From: Ailanthus altissimus | Lineage: Eukaryota; Streptophyta; Magnoliopsida; Sapindales; Simaroubaceae | Assembly (NCBI GenBank): GCA_946807835.1 | Contig: OX327711.1 | Span: 12,807,501-12,871,500, forward strand | Reading direction: 5' to 3' | Length of the DNA stretch: 64,000 nucleotides | Shown here: piece by piece, positions 1 through 11,039 of the stretch | Layout: the number at the start of each line of letters is the position of its first letter | Numbering within the stretch: position 1 is the first letter of the stretch | Program-made: the position numbers and the translations under genes | The notes under the pieces: generated by a model | What the model was told of the DNA's origin: nothing | The model's database searches: none | What the model saw: the letters and a program-made list of their open reading frames with translations, nothing else

Positions 1-950
1 TTTTTGAAATTATTAAAATTTATATCTCTTTTTTAAAATATTAGAGATTTAAATGTGTTTTTCTTTAAATTAAATAACGTCTTCACTTTAAATTATTTTA
101 ATAGAAAAGTAATGTTAAGTATTATCATTTGGGTCCCCAGTTATTTGTAATATTTTAAATAAGGATAGAGTTGCCATTTTATTTTACGGAGGAGTTGCCA
201 TTTTATTTTATGTAGGTCCCTATACTGTTAGATTTTGTCCGCAAAGTATCAAGGGTTGAGTAAAATAATAATCATTTCACACCTAAAGAAGAAGAAATTG
301 AGTTGAAAAATCATTTTAGAAAATCTGGTGCAAATCCAATCACCAGCAATACCTTTTCCCAGAGAGAGTTGTATAAAATCATCTCATTTGACCATGTCTT
401 TATACAACGTACTATATATATCTGAAGGACTCATCTATTGTAGGTCCAGAACTTGGTCTGTAAATTAAATTTACAAAAAGGTTGGGTGCCCTGCACCCTA
501 ATATTCAGTGGTGAACACCATTATTTGAATTTTTTGGACAATTCGACATTTAACATTACAAAAAAGTACAAGGATTGTGATAACTGATAAGTTACCATCA
601 GCAAGTGAATAGTGCCTTGAGCAGAGCCTTAAAGACAGTATTTCTTCAAAGACCAGACGAAATACTACCTACATTTCGACATTATCCCAGTCAATTGATC
701 TCTCTTCAAATCCATAATCTGATTGATGAAGCCGGTTCCGAGCCAACCTACTCATGACAGCAAGACCTGAGAGAGGAAAATGAAATTTTAGTTTTAAGGA
801 GGAGGAGAAGTCAGTTCCATTAAACTATAAGGATCTTTGCAACGTTCCACACCATAGTTGTAGCATCGACCTATAAGTGGATCATTGTACTTGAAACAAT
901 AGATAAAAGGCATCATTTCCAAAAGAATACTGAAATCGTTGGCTGTAACT
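1..950 (-). repeat. Inverted partial duplication of the ABCC gene 3' end
   Basis: Read on the minus strand this segment reproduces about 44,757-45,704 almost base for base. It contains about 180 bp of the last intron, the whole last exon and about 670 bp of downstream flank. The 98 exon bases are identical; the flank carries scattered substitutions and small indels, so overall identity is high (roughly 95% or more by eye). Homology runs to base 1, so the copy probably continues outside the window. The inner edge lies at about 947-960, where it meets reverse-transcriptase sequence of a Tat-like element directly. Confidence 0.93.
669..766 (-). pseudogene. Isolated copy of the last exon of the ABCC transporter gene
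   Basis: This 98-bp block equals exon 27 of the intact gene (44,935-45,032). It includes the acceptor AG (minus strand, just above 766), the C-terminal codons ending in DNVEM and the stop at 671-669. No other ABCC exon is found on the minus strand to its right, where upstream exons would have to be. It is therefore an orphan exon with no visible gene body. It could only be expressed if transcription entered from the neighbouring retroelement remnant. Confidence 0.9.
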
Positions 951-959
951 GAAATCCTA

Positions 960-1555
960 CCAGTTAGCCGCTAGATCTCCTTTATTGTACTTGAGGACTT
1001 CATTTCTAAAATAGCTCGTAGTTTATTTAGATTGACTTTTGTTCCCTTTTGGCTTACCATGAACTTTAAGAAATTTTTGAATCACTCCGAAGACGCATTT
1101 TTTGGGGTTATATTTCATTTCGTTCTCCCTTAGCATCATGAATGCTTCTCTGAGGTCGGCCACGTGGTCTGTCGCTTTTGTTGACTTGGCTATCATGTCA
1201 TTCATGTATACTTCTATATTTTTACCAATCAGTTTCTTAAAAGCTTGTTCACAAATCTTTGATAGATGGCTCCTGCGTTTTTTAATTCGAACTGCATCAC
1301 TTGGTAGCAATAGGTCCTTTGGTAGGTAATGAATAATATATTTTTTCCTGGTCGGGGGGGAACATCGGGATCGATTATAGCAAAAAAAAAAGCGTCTATG
1401 AAACTCAGTAGCTCGTGCCCTACCGTTGCGTCCACTAGTTGGTCGATCTTGGAGGGGAGGAAACTTTCTTTGGGGCATGCCTTATTCAGATCAGTTAAGT
1501 CAACACACATTCTCAACTTTTCATTTGTCTTCTTTACCATTACCACGTTGGACAA
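960..1555 (-). pseudogene. Reverse-transcriptase fragment of Tat-like gypsy element
   Basis: Two overlapping minus-strand frames cover the fingers and palm of a gypsy RT. The first (1,555-1,229) carries LRMCVDLTDLNKACPK and a motif corresponding to the first catalytic Asp region (SFIDAFF). The second (to about 1,023, then on to about 960) carries VYMNDMIAKS, where families have YVDD; one catalytic Asp is replaced by Asn. A frameshift lies near 1,230-1,290. Homology continues to about 960 (around ILEMKS and LTGRI) and then ends at the junction with ABCC intron sequence. Confidence 0.85.
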
Positions 1556-2055
1556 TCATTCCAGGTTGTGGACCTCCCTGATGAACAAAGCCGCCAAGTA
1601 GTTTCTCTACCTTTTCCGCTACAACTCAATTTTGCTCCTGATTGAAGATTCTTTTTTTTGATTGACCGATCGAGATGTGGGGCCGACAGTCAGCCTGTGG
1701 GTAGCCAGCCTTGGGTCGATTCCGGGTATGTCCTAGTGGGATTTGGCGAAGATGTCTGAGAAATCTCGAACCAAACGAGTCAGCCCTTGCTTGACCTCTA
1801 GCTTTAATTGGGTTCCTATCTTGACCATCTTCCTAGATTCCCCGACCTCGCCTTGAAGCTCTTATGTCTCTTTCGCCGACTCTGGGGATTCAAGGATTCT
1901 CTCTCTTAGATCAATGACAGAAATACAAAATGCCCTTCTAGTCGTGACTGCGTAACAACTCCTTGCCGCCCTCTGATCTCCCGACGTTACTCCGATCCCT
2001 TTTCCCATAGGAAATTTCAGCTTTAGGTAATGGATGGACAGGGCTGCATTAGTAT

Positions 2056-2475
2056 TCACCATGACGGTCGCTCGAGGAGGATTTTATACAGGAATGGGCA
2101 GTCTACCACTACGAACTTGGTCATCCCTGTCCTCTCATAGGGCCTTTGTTCTATGGTGAGGGGAAGGATCACCACTCCGATCGGCATTACACAGCTTTCC
2201 CCGAATTCTTGTAGTGACGTTTGGGTTTTATCTATGTGAAGGTTCTTGATTTTCAAATCGTTTAGAGTTTTCTTGAAGATTATGTCGACTGAGCTGACCG
2301 GATTGATGAACACCCTGTTTCTCTTCTCTCTCGCTACCACTACTTCGATTACGAGCGCATCGTCATTGGGGTAACTGACCCCTTGAGCATCTTCCTCCGT
2401 GAACATTATTGGCACCTCTTGTTGTAGCTTTGGCTTCTTGGCTAAAAAGGTGTTGCACATGACTTGATGTGCCAC
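2056..2475 (-). pseudogene. Aspartic-protease region of Tat-like gypsy element
   Basis: A 139-residue open stretch shows the pattern found between gag and RT in plant Tat-type polyproteins: FTEEDAQGVSYPNDDALV at the start and VVDCPFLYKILLERPSW at the end. The site where family members carry the catalytic Asp reads INPVSSVDIIF, so the Asp-Asn-Gly triad residues are lost. The protease would be inactive even without the neighbouring frame breaks. Confidence 0.75.
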
Positions 2476-3376
2476 AATTGAGTGCTTGGAGTAGTTCTTC
2501 TATTGTTTATTCGAATCCCCTACTAGCGTGGGTCCATCTGAAATAATTTTCACGGAGGTGGGGTTCAAGATACCGATCGGACTGCTGGTTGTTATTTTTT
2601 GATTTGCCCGAAATTCTTCCAAGTACCTATTTCTCATGAGGTGGTCGACCTATTTTCTTAGTTTGGTACATTCTCCGGTGGTGTGCCCAAGACCCTTATG
2701 CATGTCGCACTATTTCTTAGGATCTCTTCACCGTTCTGCTCCATTCCCTTTAAAATTTCTCTGTAACAATCTTCTATCCCGAATAGCTTCGTAGACATCT
2801 TTGAGCGGTATGACCAGAGGGACAAAATTCTCAACCCGTGCCACTCTTTTTCTCTCACCCGGTGGTTTGTTGCTTCTCGAATTTCGGGGCGCCCCTGGGG
2901 GGCCGCCTAGTCTAAAATAATTTTACCCTTCCCCCTGGTCTCGAGGTCCGTTGCTTGATGCATTGTTTCTTCTGTTGTCTGGCGCATTGTGTCAGCTCGT
3001 AAATTTTTTTTCCTGCGGTGGACGGTACTCTCTATCCATCTTTCAGTATTTTAGCGAGGGGAGAAGGGGTCTTCTCCCCCCCGTGCATTGCCTCCCCATA
3101 TGGTCGTGTCTTTCCTCGAGGAGGTTCATTCAATGATCCCTTTGCCTCCTCACCTTCCTCTATTGACATGTATTTTGGGGCTCTATTGTATGCTGGGGCG
3201 TAGCTTGTGGTACCACCTTTTGCCATATGGTACCAAAATTTGTTCAATTGTAGCCCTGCCTTTAAGGCGTCCGGGGCGATGGGCTAGTCGAATGCCCCCA
3301 GCGCTATCACTTCCTTGTGGAACCTCCAGATGTAATCTCTCAGGCTCTCCTCTTGACCCTGCCTGATTTACTTCAA

Positions 3377-3700
3377 CTACTCCGGGTCCTTGGCTACTTC
3401 ATATGAGCCTCGAAAATGTTGGGCAAATTTTTCGGTCAGCTCATTATAGGAGGTAATGTTGTGCTGTTTTATCCCTCTGAACCAAAGAAAAGTCAGCCCT
3501 TTTAAGTTCATATAAAAGAGTCGGCACATTTGGTCCTGTCTCAGTCCTGCGATAGATAGCAGGTCGGTAACCTGATCTACGTAATGATTAGAGTCAGTGA
3601 CCCCTTTGTAGATGGGCAAATTGGGGAGTCAGAATCCGCCTAGTAGCTCTATATCTCTCACCTCATTCGTTAGTGGTAACATTTTCTTCATTTCCGTCTT
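3377..3700 (-). pseudogene. gag fragment of Tat-like gypsy element
   Basis: The translated minus strand shows the core of the retrotransposon gag family: YVDQVTDLL, then a stretch around FLWFRGI, then FAQHF. In this family the protein forms the virus-like particle. An opening Met is visible at 3,619, but the frame probably began further upstream and is disrupted. A zinc-knuckle-like piece (CDMHKGLGHTTGEC) follows at 2,663-2,709, separated by stops. Confidence 0.75.
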
Positions 3701-3770
3701 TTTCTCAAGAGGTTGGTCTTTCTCTCTTCTTTCTACCAAGAGGCTCTCAAGAGGTTGGTCAGAATTTTAT

Positions 3771-4340
3771 TTTTTTTGATTAAATAGAAATTTTAAATTA
3801 TATATATATATAATTTATTTTCAAACAAAATAAAATCTTTTAAAAAGATTAAATCAAATTATGCAAACTTAAATTTAAAACGAATGATATGATATTATAT
3901 AAAAATGCATTATTATTATACAGTAAATTATTATAGGTGGATGAGTTAATCAATTGATATATCATTCTCACGGTGACAACACATGTTTCAAATTCCATGT
4001 GAAACCCCCCTTTTTGACAATGGAAGAGGAGCCACATAAAAATATGTGAAGTAGATAATGCACCAAAGTTAAGTTGTTGGTGTGATAATTGTAATTGTAA
4101 TTTGAGAACCCATTTGAAAAAATTGACAATTGAGTAGACAAAAAAATAAATAAATAAATAAAGAATATTTTCAATTCAGCACAGGACAACGGACAAAAGT
4201 TTCTTTCATAATTTTGTCTCAATCCGCCACGAGCCATGAAAGACAAAATCCTCTCTCTTCTCAAAGCAAAAAAGATCCCTTTTTGTTCTTGAGATTGCCA
4301 GTGCAGTGGTTGCACTCCTTTTCACAAGCTACCCTTTAAA
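3771..4340. other. AT-rich intergenic sequence, no gene seen
   Basis: Low-complexity AT-rich DNA to the right of the gag remnant. Short open stretches on the minus strand (3,849-4,315) have no recognisable motif and are probably chance. No LTR or polypurine tract was found that would close the neighbouring gypsy element. Confidence 0.5.
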
Positions 4341-4761
4341 AAAAAAAAAAATCTTGAGTTCTTGTTCTTTGAAAGAAATTCAGAATAGATTCCACTTCAT
4401 TGGGATGCTTATACAAAAATTTGAAAATTAAAAAAAAAAAATCTTGGATTCTTATTCTTTGAAAGAAATTTGGAATAGATTCCACTTCAATTGGGATGCT
4501 TATACAAAAATCTCAAAATTAAAAAAAAAAATCTTGGGTTCTTGTTCTTTGAAAGAATTCGGAATAGATTCCACTTCAATTGAGAAAAAAAATCTTAGGT
4601 TCTTGTTCTTTGAAAGAAATTCGGAATAGATTCCACTTTAATTGGGATGTTTATACAAAAATCTCAGAATCAAAAAAAAAAATCTTGAATTCTTGTTCTT
4701 TGAAAAAAAATCGGAATAGATTCCACTTCAATTAGTATGCTAATACAAAAATCTCAACATT
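4341..4761. repeat. Minisatellite of about 90-bp units linked by poly-A tracts
   Basis: Five copies of a unit that begins ATCTTGRRTTCTTGTTCTTTG start at 4,351, 4,441, 4,531, 4,592 and 4,682. Spacings are 90, 90, 61 and 90 bp. The third unit lacks the GGGATGCTTATACAAAA part. Each unit is preceded by 7-14 A residues. Units differ by point changes, so the array is not very recent. Confidence 0.9.
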
Positions 4762-5079
4762 ATATCCAAGCGATAAGTCTCATGTCTCATTTACCTTAAC
4801 AATAACATCTTGTACAGGTTTTCGTTTTCTTTCTTGTTACATGCCCATCTTGTTAATTTCAATTTTATTCACATCTTATTAATAATAATTAAAAATAAAT
4901 TTTTTTTATAATAATTATATCATTAAAAATACTCATTTTTATTAATAATTATATTGACACATGTTCATTTCTCACTTGTCAATCACAATTATCTCATCAA
5001 TCACTTTTTTTTTAAACTTTGATTCTAATTTTTTTTATTGAATTAGTGAATGATATTTTATTTTTCACTCTATAATATA

Positions 5080-5290
5080 TATATTTTTAGTAGTGTTATA
5101 TTTATATAATTAGATTGATGTATCACTAATCAAAGACTATTACTTATTAAATAATTATTAATTATTAATTTTTTATTAAAATAATAATTATATAATATTA
5201 ATTAATAATAATAATCACATTAAATATCACGTTAATTATAATACAAATTTTATATACTAATTATATAAATATAACATTATCATTTTTATT
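5080..5290. repeat. AT-rich inverted repeat, MITE-like
   Basis: The arm at about 5,090-5,117 (TTAGTAGTGTTATATTTATA and on) is matched in inverted orientation at about 5,250-5,277. The core is almost pure A and T. Ends and target duplication are not clear, so the element class is uncertain. Confidence 0.4.
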
Positions 5291-6589
5291 ATTATATAAA
5301 ATATGTAAATATGTCAATATCAGCCCCGCCACGCTCAATTTACTTTTTCATTTGAATTTTTGGGTTATAGTATAAGTAGATCAGATCTAAGGGTAGGTTT
5401 GAATATTTCTTATTAGATAAATAGTTTTAGGTATATGAACTGTGCTATAATAAAATTAATAATATAATCTTAAATCAAATTATATATTAATATTTACTCT
5501 GAGTGACTTGCATGCCTCCACAGGTCAAGAACGAAAGTACAAATACGAGAGAGATCATTAATTATATGAAAAAATAGAAACAAAATAGAGAATACACGTT
5601 CGTTAATAATAAAATTTAATTAAAATTATACTAAAAGAACGACAAATTAGGATTTTTATGCTTCCTTTTATGGCTACACTAAATAGCAAATAATATCAAA
5701 ATAGGCAAATGTGAATTACTTTAATATAATAAAATAGTGTAACCCAAGCAAAAATAATAATTATTAAAAAAAAACTTATTACAAATTCTAAAAAATATAA
5801 AATTCTTAAAAAAAAAATGAATTTATTAAATTTAGCCTCACGATTTGACTTTTGAGAGCTTAAACAATAGAATTTAGGCTCAATCTAATGTGTTTCGTAG
5901 TAAATTTTTTTTTTTGAGTGTACAACATACACATATCTCTCTCCATCCTGCAACAGGTGGGATCGAATCTCTGATCTAAATGAGTATCAAACGAAAAGTT
6001 AGCCAATTCGATTAACATTCTCAGTTTTGTCTCGTAACAAATTTAATAAGATAAAATATAAAACTTAATTGATAACTTTAAATAAGATTATATGTGTGAT
6101 TCTGACATTTATAATTTAATATATAATTTTTTTTGAAGTGTACATCTTACATTGTTTTATTTCTTTATTTTTATAAATATTTTAATATATCATTATATAT
6201 ATATGTAAAAATAATATTTCAACACTTTTATCTATTAGTATATATCGAACATAAAAAATAAAAAAAATTAAAACTTAATAAGAGCATGATTATTATTATT
6301 TTTTAGTTTTTTTGAAGCAATGAGTCATTAGATTCTTTTCTTTTTTTAATATTTTGCTTCATTAGATTGTTAACATAGCAAATAATGCATATATGAACTA
6401 TAATGTGCACGATGCACAACACAAGGATGAATGATACCGATATTATGCTAGGTTATTGTTATCAATAAGAACAATTTTTTTTTTTGTTGAAAAAACCAAT
6501 AAGAACATTTTCTTAACAATATAAAATAACAGATTTTTATTTTTAAAAAATATTAAAAAGTCATCAAGAGTGATTATTTGTCATTTACC

Positions 6590-6598
6590 ATCACCATC

Positions 6599-6661
<63 letters not shown>

Positions 6662-6662
6662 T
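6590..6662. repeat. Microsatellite (ATC)n/(ATT)n
   Basis: A run of ATC/ATT triplets starts as CATCACCATCATCATTATC and passes into about 15 uninterrupted ATT units. Confidence 0.95.
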
Positions 6663-7679
6663 TACTTTGAATAAATTTAATTAATACCAAACATCCCCTC
6701 AGCTAACTATTTGCATTTCGACCTATCATCTTTTTTTTTCTTTTAAGAAATTATTAAAAATTTGGGAAAAGAAAAAAAATTTACTCACAAAACAACAATT
6801 TCTATCATCTGATTTTATTTAAATTGAAATGACCGCAAACATAAAATATATCCACCACTATCCAAGCTACGCATAGAGCCCGACCTATCATCTTTAAATA
6901 AAGCTTTTCCGTAAACTGCTTCTAACAAATTTTATGGATTGAACTCAAGCCATTGGCTTTGTGGCAGTACTTCTTATTTTCACTTAAGAAAACGTTTTTA
7001 GTTTTATGATTGTTAAAATAAAAGTATTTTTCAATTTTAGTATAAAATATGATATATTAAAGTATTTTATGAGATTAGATTTTTGGATTGCATTTATTAA
7101 GAAATAATTTTAAAATAATTTTTTTATACTCTCTTACTATATATATACATATTATTAATGTAAAATATTATTTTTTTATTTATGTTATTTTTTTATTTTG
7201 TAATAAGGTTACAACTTATATAAAGACTCTATTATACAATTTACATTTACAGTGAATATATATTTTCTTTACATTTATCACAACATTATAATCAAATTTA
7301 TAATAATGTTGCTTTTTTTAATTTTGATTCCAATATTTATGTGACCTTCAAAATCAACTCTTACATTCTTTTTTATTTAAGAGGCAAATTTAATTGTAGT
7401 CAATTAACAATCAACATATGAAGGATATTGCCAGGATCAAGTTATACTATTCAGTTTAATATTATTTTGACATTAATTAAGCTACAACTTTAATACTAGT
7501 TTGTTGAAGAAGAATAACTTTAGCATTAATCTCTTCATGAGATTAGCTTTTGTGCTGATACTCTTTAATATGATTCTATGTGCCTTAATACCATAATGAC
7601 TTGGTATTTAACATTTTAAGAATCCCATGTGTATGTGAAATGCATAACTCACAAATAACTAAGAACATACAAGATAAAC

Positions 7680-10363
7680 TGTAATAACCAATATTCACAA
7701 CCGGTAAGAATAAGTATTTATATATATATAAATATACGTATTTTTATTTGTATGTGGGTGATACTTGATTTATGTATTATTATTAGTAGTGTTTGTATAG
7801 GTTAAGGACATATTATTAGCATTGAATTTATTTGCAAGACTTTAAATTTATTTTAGGGACCAATTTATAATACTTTAAAAATTTTGGGGGCAAATTTATA
7901 AATACAAAAATTAACCTCTTAGTATAAAAATACACTTTTGAAACCCTAATTCACTCTTTTGGGTCGAGCTATCCCTTTAGAGAGAGAGAAGAGAGAAATA
8001 GAGGGGAGAGAAAGAGAAGAAGAAGAAGAAATTAAAATTTTAAAATTTAAGAGGTATATCACAACTATTTCTCAATTTATTAGTGTTAATTTCTTTAAGT
8101 TTTAATTTTTGTAAATATGTATAATTGAGGATTTAATGTGTATTTCATAAGATATTGTGAGAATTGATGATGATCTATGTAGATAGCTTGATAAATTATG
8201 ATGAATTGTAGAATTTCTGCTTGATAGTATCTTGATCTAGGAATTTTATAAATTGTTGTGATTTGATTTTGGTTTTAAATTTTGAGTATATGAAATTAGA
8301 TATGTTTAGAATCATCTGAGACTTTGAATCGATTGAAGATTCTGGAAATTAAATTTGTAGTGAATTTACCAAAACAACCTTGAAATTCTAAAAATTTCCT
8401 GTATGAACAGTATGATACAGTGGTAGATAATTTTTGGCCTGCTGAATGATCTTCAAAAATTACGAATTTGTGAAATATCATAAGATTATATGTCTAATAT
8501 GATATACTCAGAATTGAGAATTTAGATCAATGTGGTTAAATTGTTATAATTTTCTAAAGTGTATCAGCTCATTACAGTATTTGATTAACAGATTTTTAAA
8601 GTTATGAAATAAAATAATTTTAAAATACTTTTGGTAGAGATTTTGAAGTGAAATAGCTATCATGGGTTGAAATATGTGTCAAGAGTAATTGTATGGTAGT
8701 TTTGTAATTTTTGAGTTAGTATCTGATTTTATAGAATTACGAGATTGAATACTATTCAGTAAATATCTTGATCCCGCTAGAATAATAGTTTGAATTTGAT
8801 GGTGTTCATGAAATGGAATGTGTAGGAATTATGATATAATATTCATATATAAGAAGGATATATGAGTCAAGAATGATATATTCTGATTTTAGAGTAATTA
8901 GACATCATTTGATGTATTAGAAAATTTTGTTAAGTGTAAGTGGTCAGAATGACAGGTTTTGAGAAACCGAGTAATTAGACTAATTTGATGTGATAAATGC
9001 ATTGTGTATAATTTTGTAAGCTATTTAAAGTATTTTGTGTGAATTGTGAGGTTTATGAAATGATTAATCTCCATTGATAGGTTAAGGAGAATTAAGCCTT
9101 GTACCCAAAAATGCTAAGAGGTAAGTATACTAGACTTTTTACTGAAATCACAATAAGCATAGTAATTGTCTATGTATGATTTTATAAATGTGCTTAGAAA
9201 TATATTTATGTTATGCCAAAGTGTATTTGATATGAAATGTGAAAGATATATGTTTATAAAATGTGAGTATTGACATTGAGCATGGACATATATGTGTTTT
9301 TGAAAGTGAGCTTTTAAAATGAAATGCGTTTAACAAAGAAAGCTTTGAAATGTAATATGTCCATGAGAAACATTTTGTATTTTGAGGATACTTAAACTCA
9401 CTGTTGACTTAGTAGACATCTTATATGATTTGTGGAGCCTTTATGTGTAGCTTTTCCTTCGGGATTGGTATATATTATGTGTTCTGTATATAGGGAGGAT
9501 CCTATTGGTACCTAAAGGAAGATTGAGTCATCACATTCGTGTGGTGGCGTATTGGTGCATGTGAGAAGACTCACCGATGATCAGGGTGAGGGTTTGGCTC
9601 TCACCTTCGGGCTTGAGCATTATATATGTGTAATTTAAACCTCACTTGTGACATTTGGCTCACATACGAGTGACATTTGGCTCATTATGTGATATGTGAT
9701 GTGTAAGTCCTACTAAGTAGTAGTTGAGTGATGGTATTCCTGTAATATATTTTGAAAGAATGTGTAAGCGCTTACATGACATGATTTGATAAGATTATGA
9801 TTTTAATTGATCACAGCATATCAGACATATGCATTATATACATATATGTATTTGTATTTGATATATGAAAAATTAGTATGCTTACTGAGTTTTATACTCA
9901 TTATAGTTTATGGTGATTTCAGGTAAATAAGGTACATGTGTGCTTAGCGGATTTGGCAAGGTTTCTGCTGTTCCTTGGGTTCCCTAAATTGCTAGGTTGC
10001 TGAGTGTTTCATTTAGGGACACATGGGATAAGATATTTGATTTGTCCCTATGGAATAAATACTTATGTATTATTTTATTGTGTGTGGTTGGATTTAGTTT
10101 AAGTTTCACCAAGTGTGGTTATGGATTGATTTTAAGTAAGAATTTGCAATTAATATATTCTGGGCTTCCGGTAACAAAGTTGCTACCGGTGACGTAGTAG
10201 AGTGTTAATCTCTGAGAAAACTCTACGTATCTCCGATTTACTAATTGTCCCAATCATAATTCAATTGCTATAATTCTGAAAGAAATTAAAATGAATGTTT
10301 AAATATTATTGAATGATTGTAAGTTATGTCATGTATCAGATCTTTTGGGTCTGGGGCGTGACA
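7680..10363 (+). mobile_element. Solo LTR, chromovirus-like gypsy family (copy A)
   Basis: The 2,684-bp unit starts TGTAATAACC and ends GGGGCGTGACA, the TG...CA form of an LTR. The same sequence recurs inverted at 13,322-16,013 and 55,891-58,608. The third copy is joined to a chromovirus polyprotein tail, which identifies the family. Flanking pentamers TAAAC (7,675-7,679) and TAAAT (10,364-10,368) look like a target duplication with one mutation. No internal region is attached, so this is a solo LTR left by LTR-LTR recombination. A CT/GA-rich block at about 7,975-8,030 and the block at about 9,460-9,620 are well conserved among copies. Confidence 0.88.
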
Positions 10364-11039
10364 TAAATACACTAATAAAGATAAAGAAACAAATCATAAG
10401 ACACAAGATATACATGATTTGATCAAAACCCCTATATCCACAAGGGATTTATTATCTAGCTTCTTTTATTGATTAGATCAATGAGTATCTTTTTACATTA
10501 CTATGATCTTACGAAACCTTTTAGTATCTCTTATTGTAGACCTTTAAGTATCTCTTTAGATCACTATAATCTTTACAAGACTTGTCAATATCTTCCACCC
10601 CATAAACGATTTTACCCAAGAAATACAAAAATAGCCCGAGCATCTCACAAAAAGATCTAAACCAAAGGTTACACTCTAGTGCATCTAGCACTTAGTACTT
10701 ACTTAGCTCAGCTCTCCTCTCTTATAGTTACATCTTGATACTTGAGATGTTTTACTTTCTCTTGTGTTTAGAATGATTTATATAGAGAGAGTAAAATGTC
10801 CTAAGAAACCTTAAACCTTGTTAGAATAAAATTTCATGTATTTAGGAGTTCAAAACTCTCTCAATTCAAGTCTAAAACAAACTTTTTTAGGCCTTGCAGC
10901 ACCAATGGACTATCGTTACGCTAGTGCATTTTCACGCAAACACTAGAGCAATGGTCTGGCGTTGGGGCGCTGCGCTGCAATGCTGTAGCCTGACATATAA
11001 TCTTTCATTTTCTAGTATTTTCTCGTTTTCAAGTATCAT
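10364..11039. other. Intergenic sequence without recognisable gene
   Basis: Lies between the solo LTR and the LINE remnant. Short open stretches at 10,469-10,660 and 10,894-11,085 show no family motif. It contains a GC-richer piece at about 10,890-10,990 of unknown origin. Confidence 0.4.

Larger units (their letters stand above)
951..3770 (-). mobile_element. Ty3/gypsy (Tat-like) retroelement remnant: gag, protease, partial RT
   Basis: On the minus strand, from about 3,770 leftwards, pieces appear in gypsy order: gag, a zinc-knuckle-like motif, protease region, reverse transcriptase. The RT stops at about 950-960, where the inverted ABCC fragment begins. RNase H and integrase are missing and no LTR is seen at the right end. 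Stops and frameshifts interrupt all parts, so the element is dead. The RT tail overlaps by about 100 bp in content with the RT fragment near 54,575-54,680 but differs from it at many bases, so the two are separate copies of related elements. Confidence 0.85.
4762..7679. other. AT-rich intergenic region with small repeats, no gene
   Basis: No coding region is supported here. Visible items are an AT-rich inverted repeat at about 5,080-5,290 (arm AGTGTTATATTTATATAATT and its complement), a possible decayed SINE at 5,905-6,050 (poly-T then an antisense tRNA-B-box-like GGGATCGAATC) and a trinucleotide microsatellite at 6,590-6,662. The remainder is low-complexity sequence. Confidence 0.5.

Noticed and set aside
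6596..6662. Repeats as a possible CRISPR-like or regulatory array
   Set aside because: Simple trinucleotide microsatellite; this is plant nuclear DNA and no spacer structure exists.
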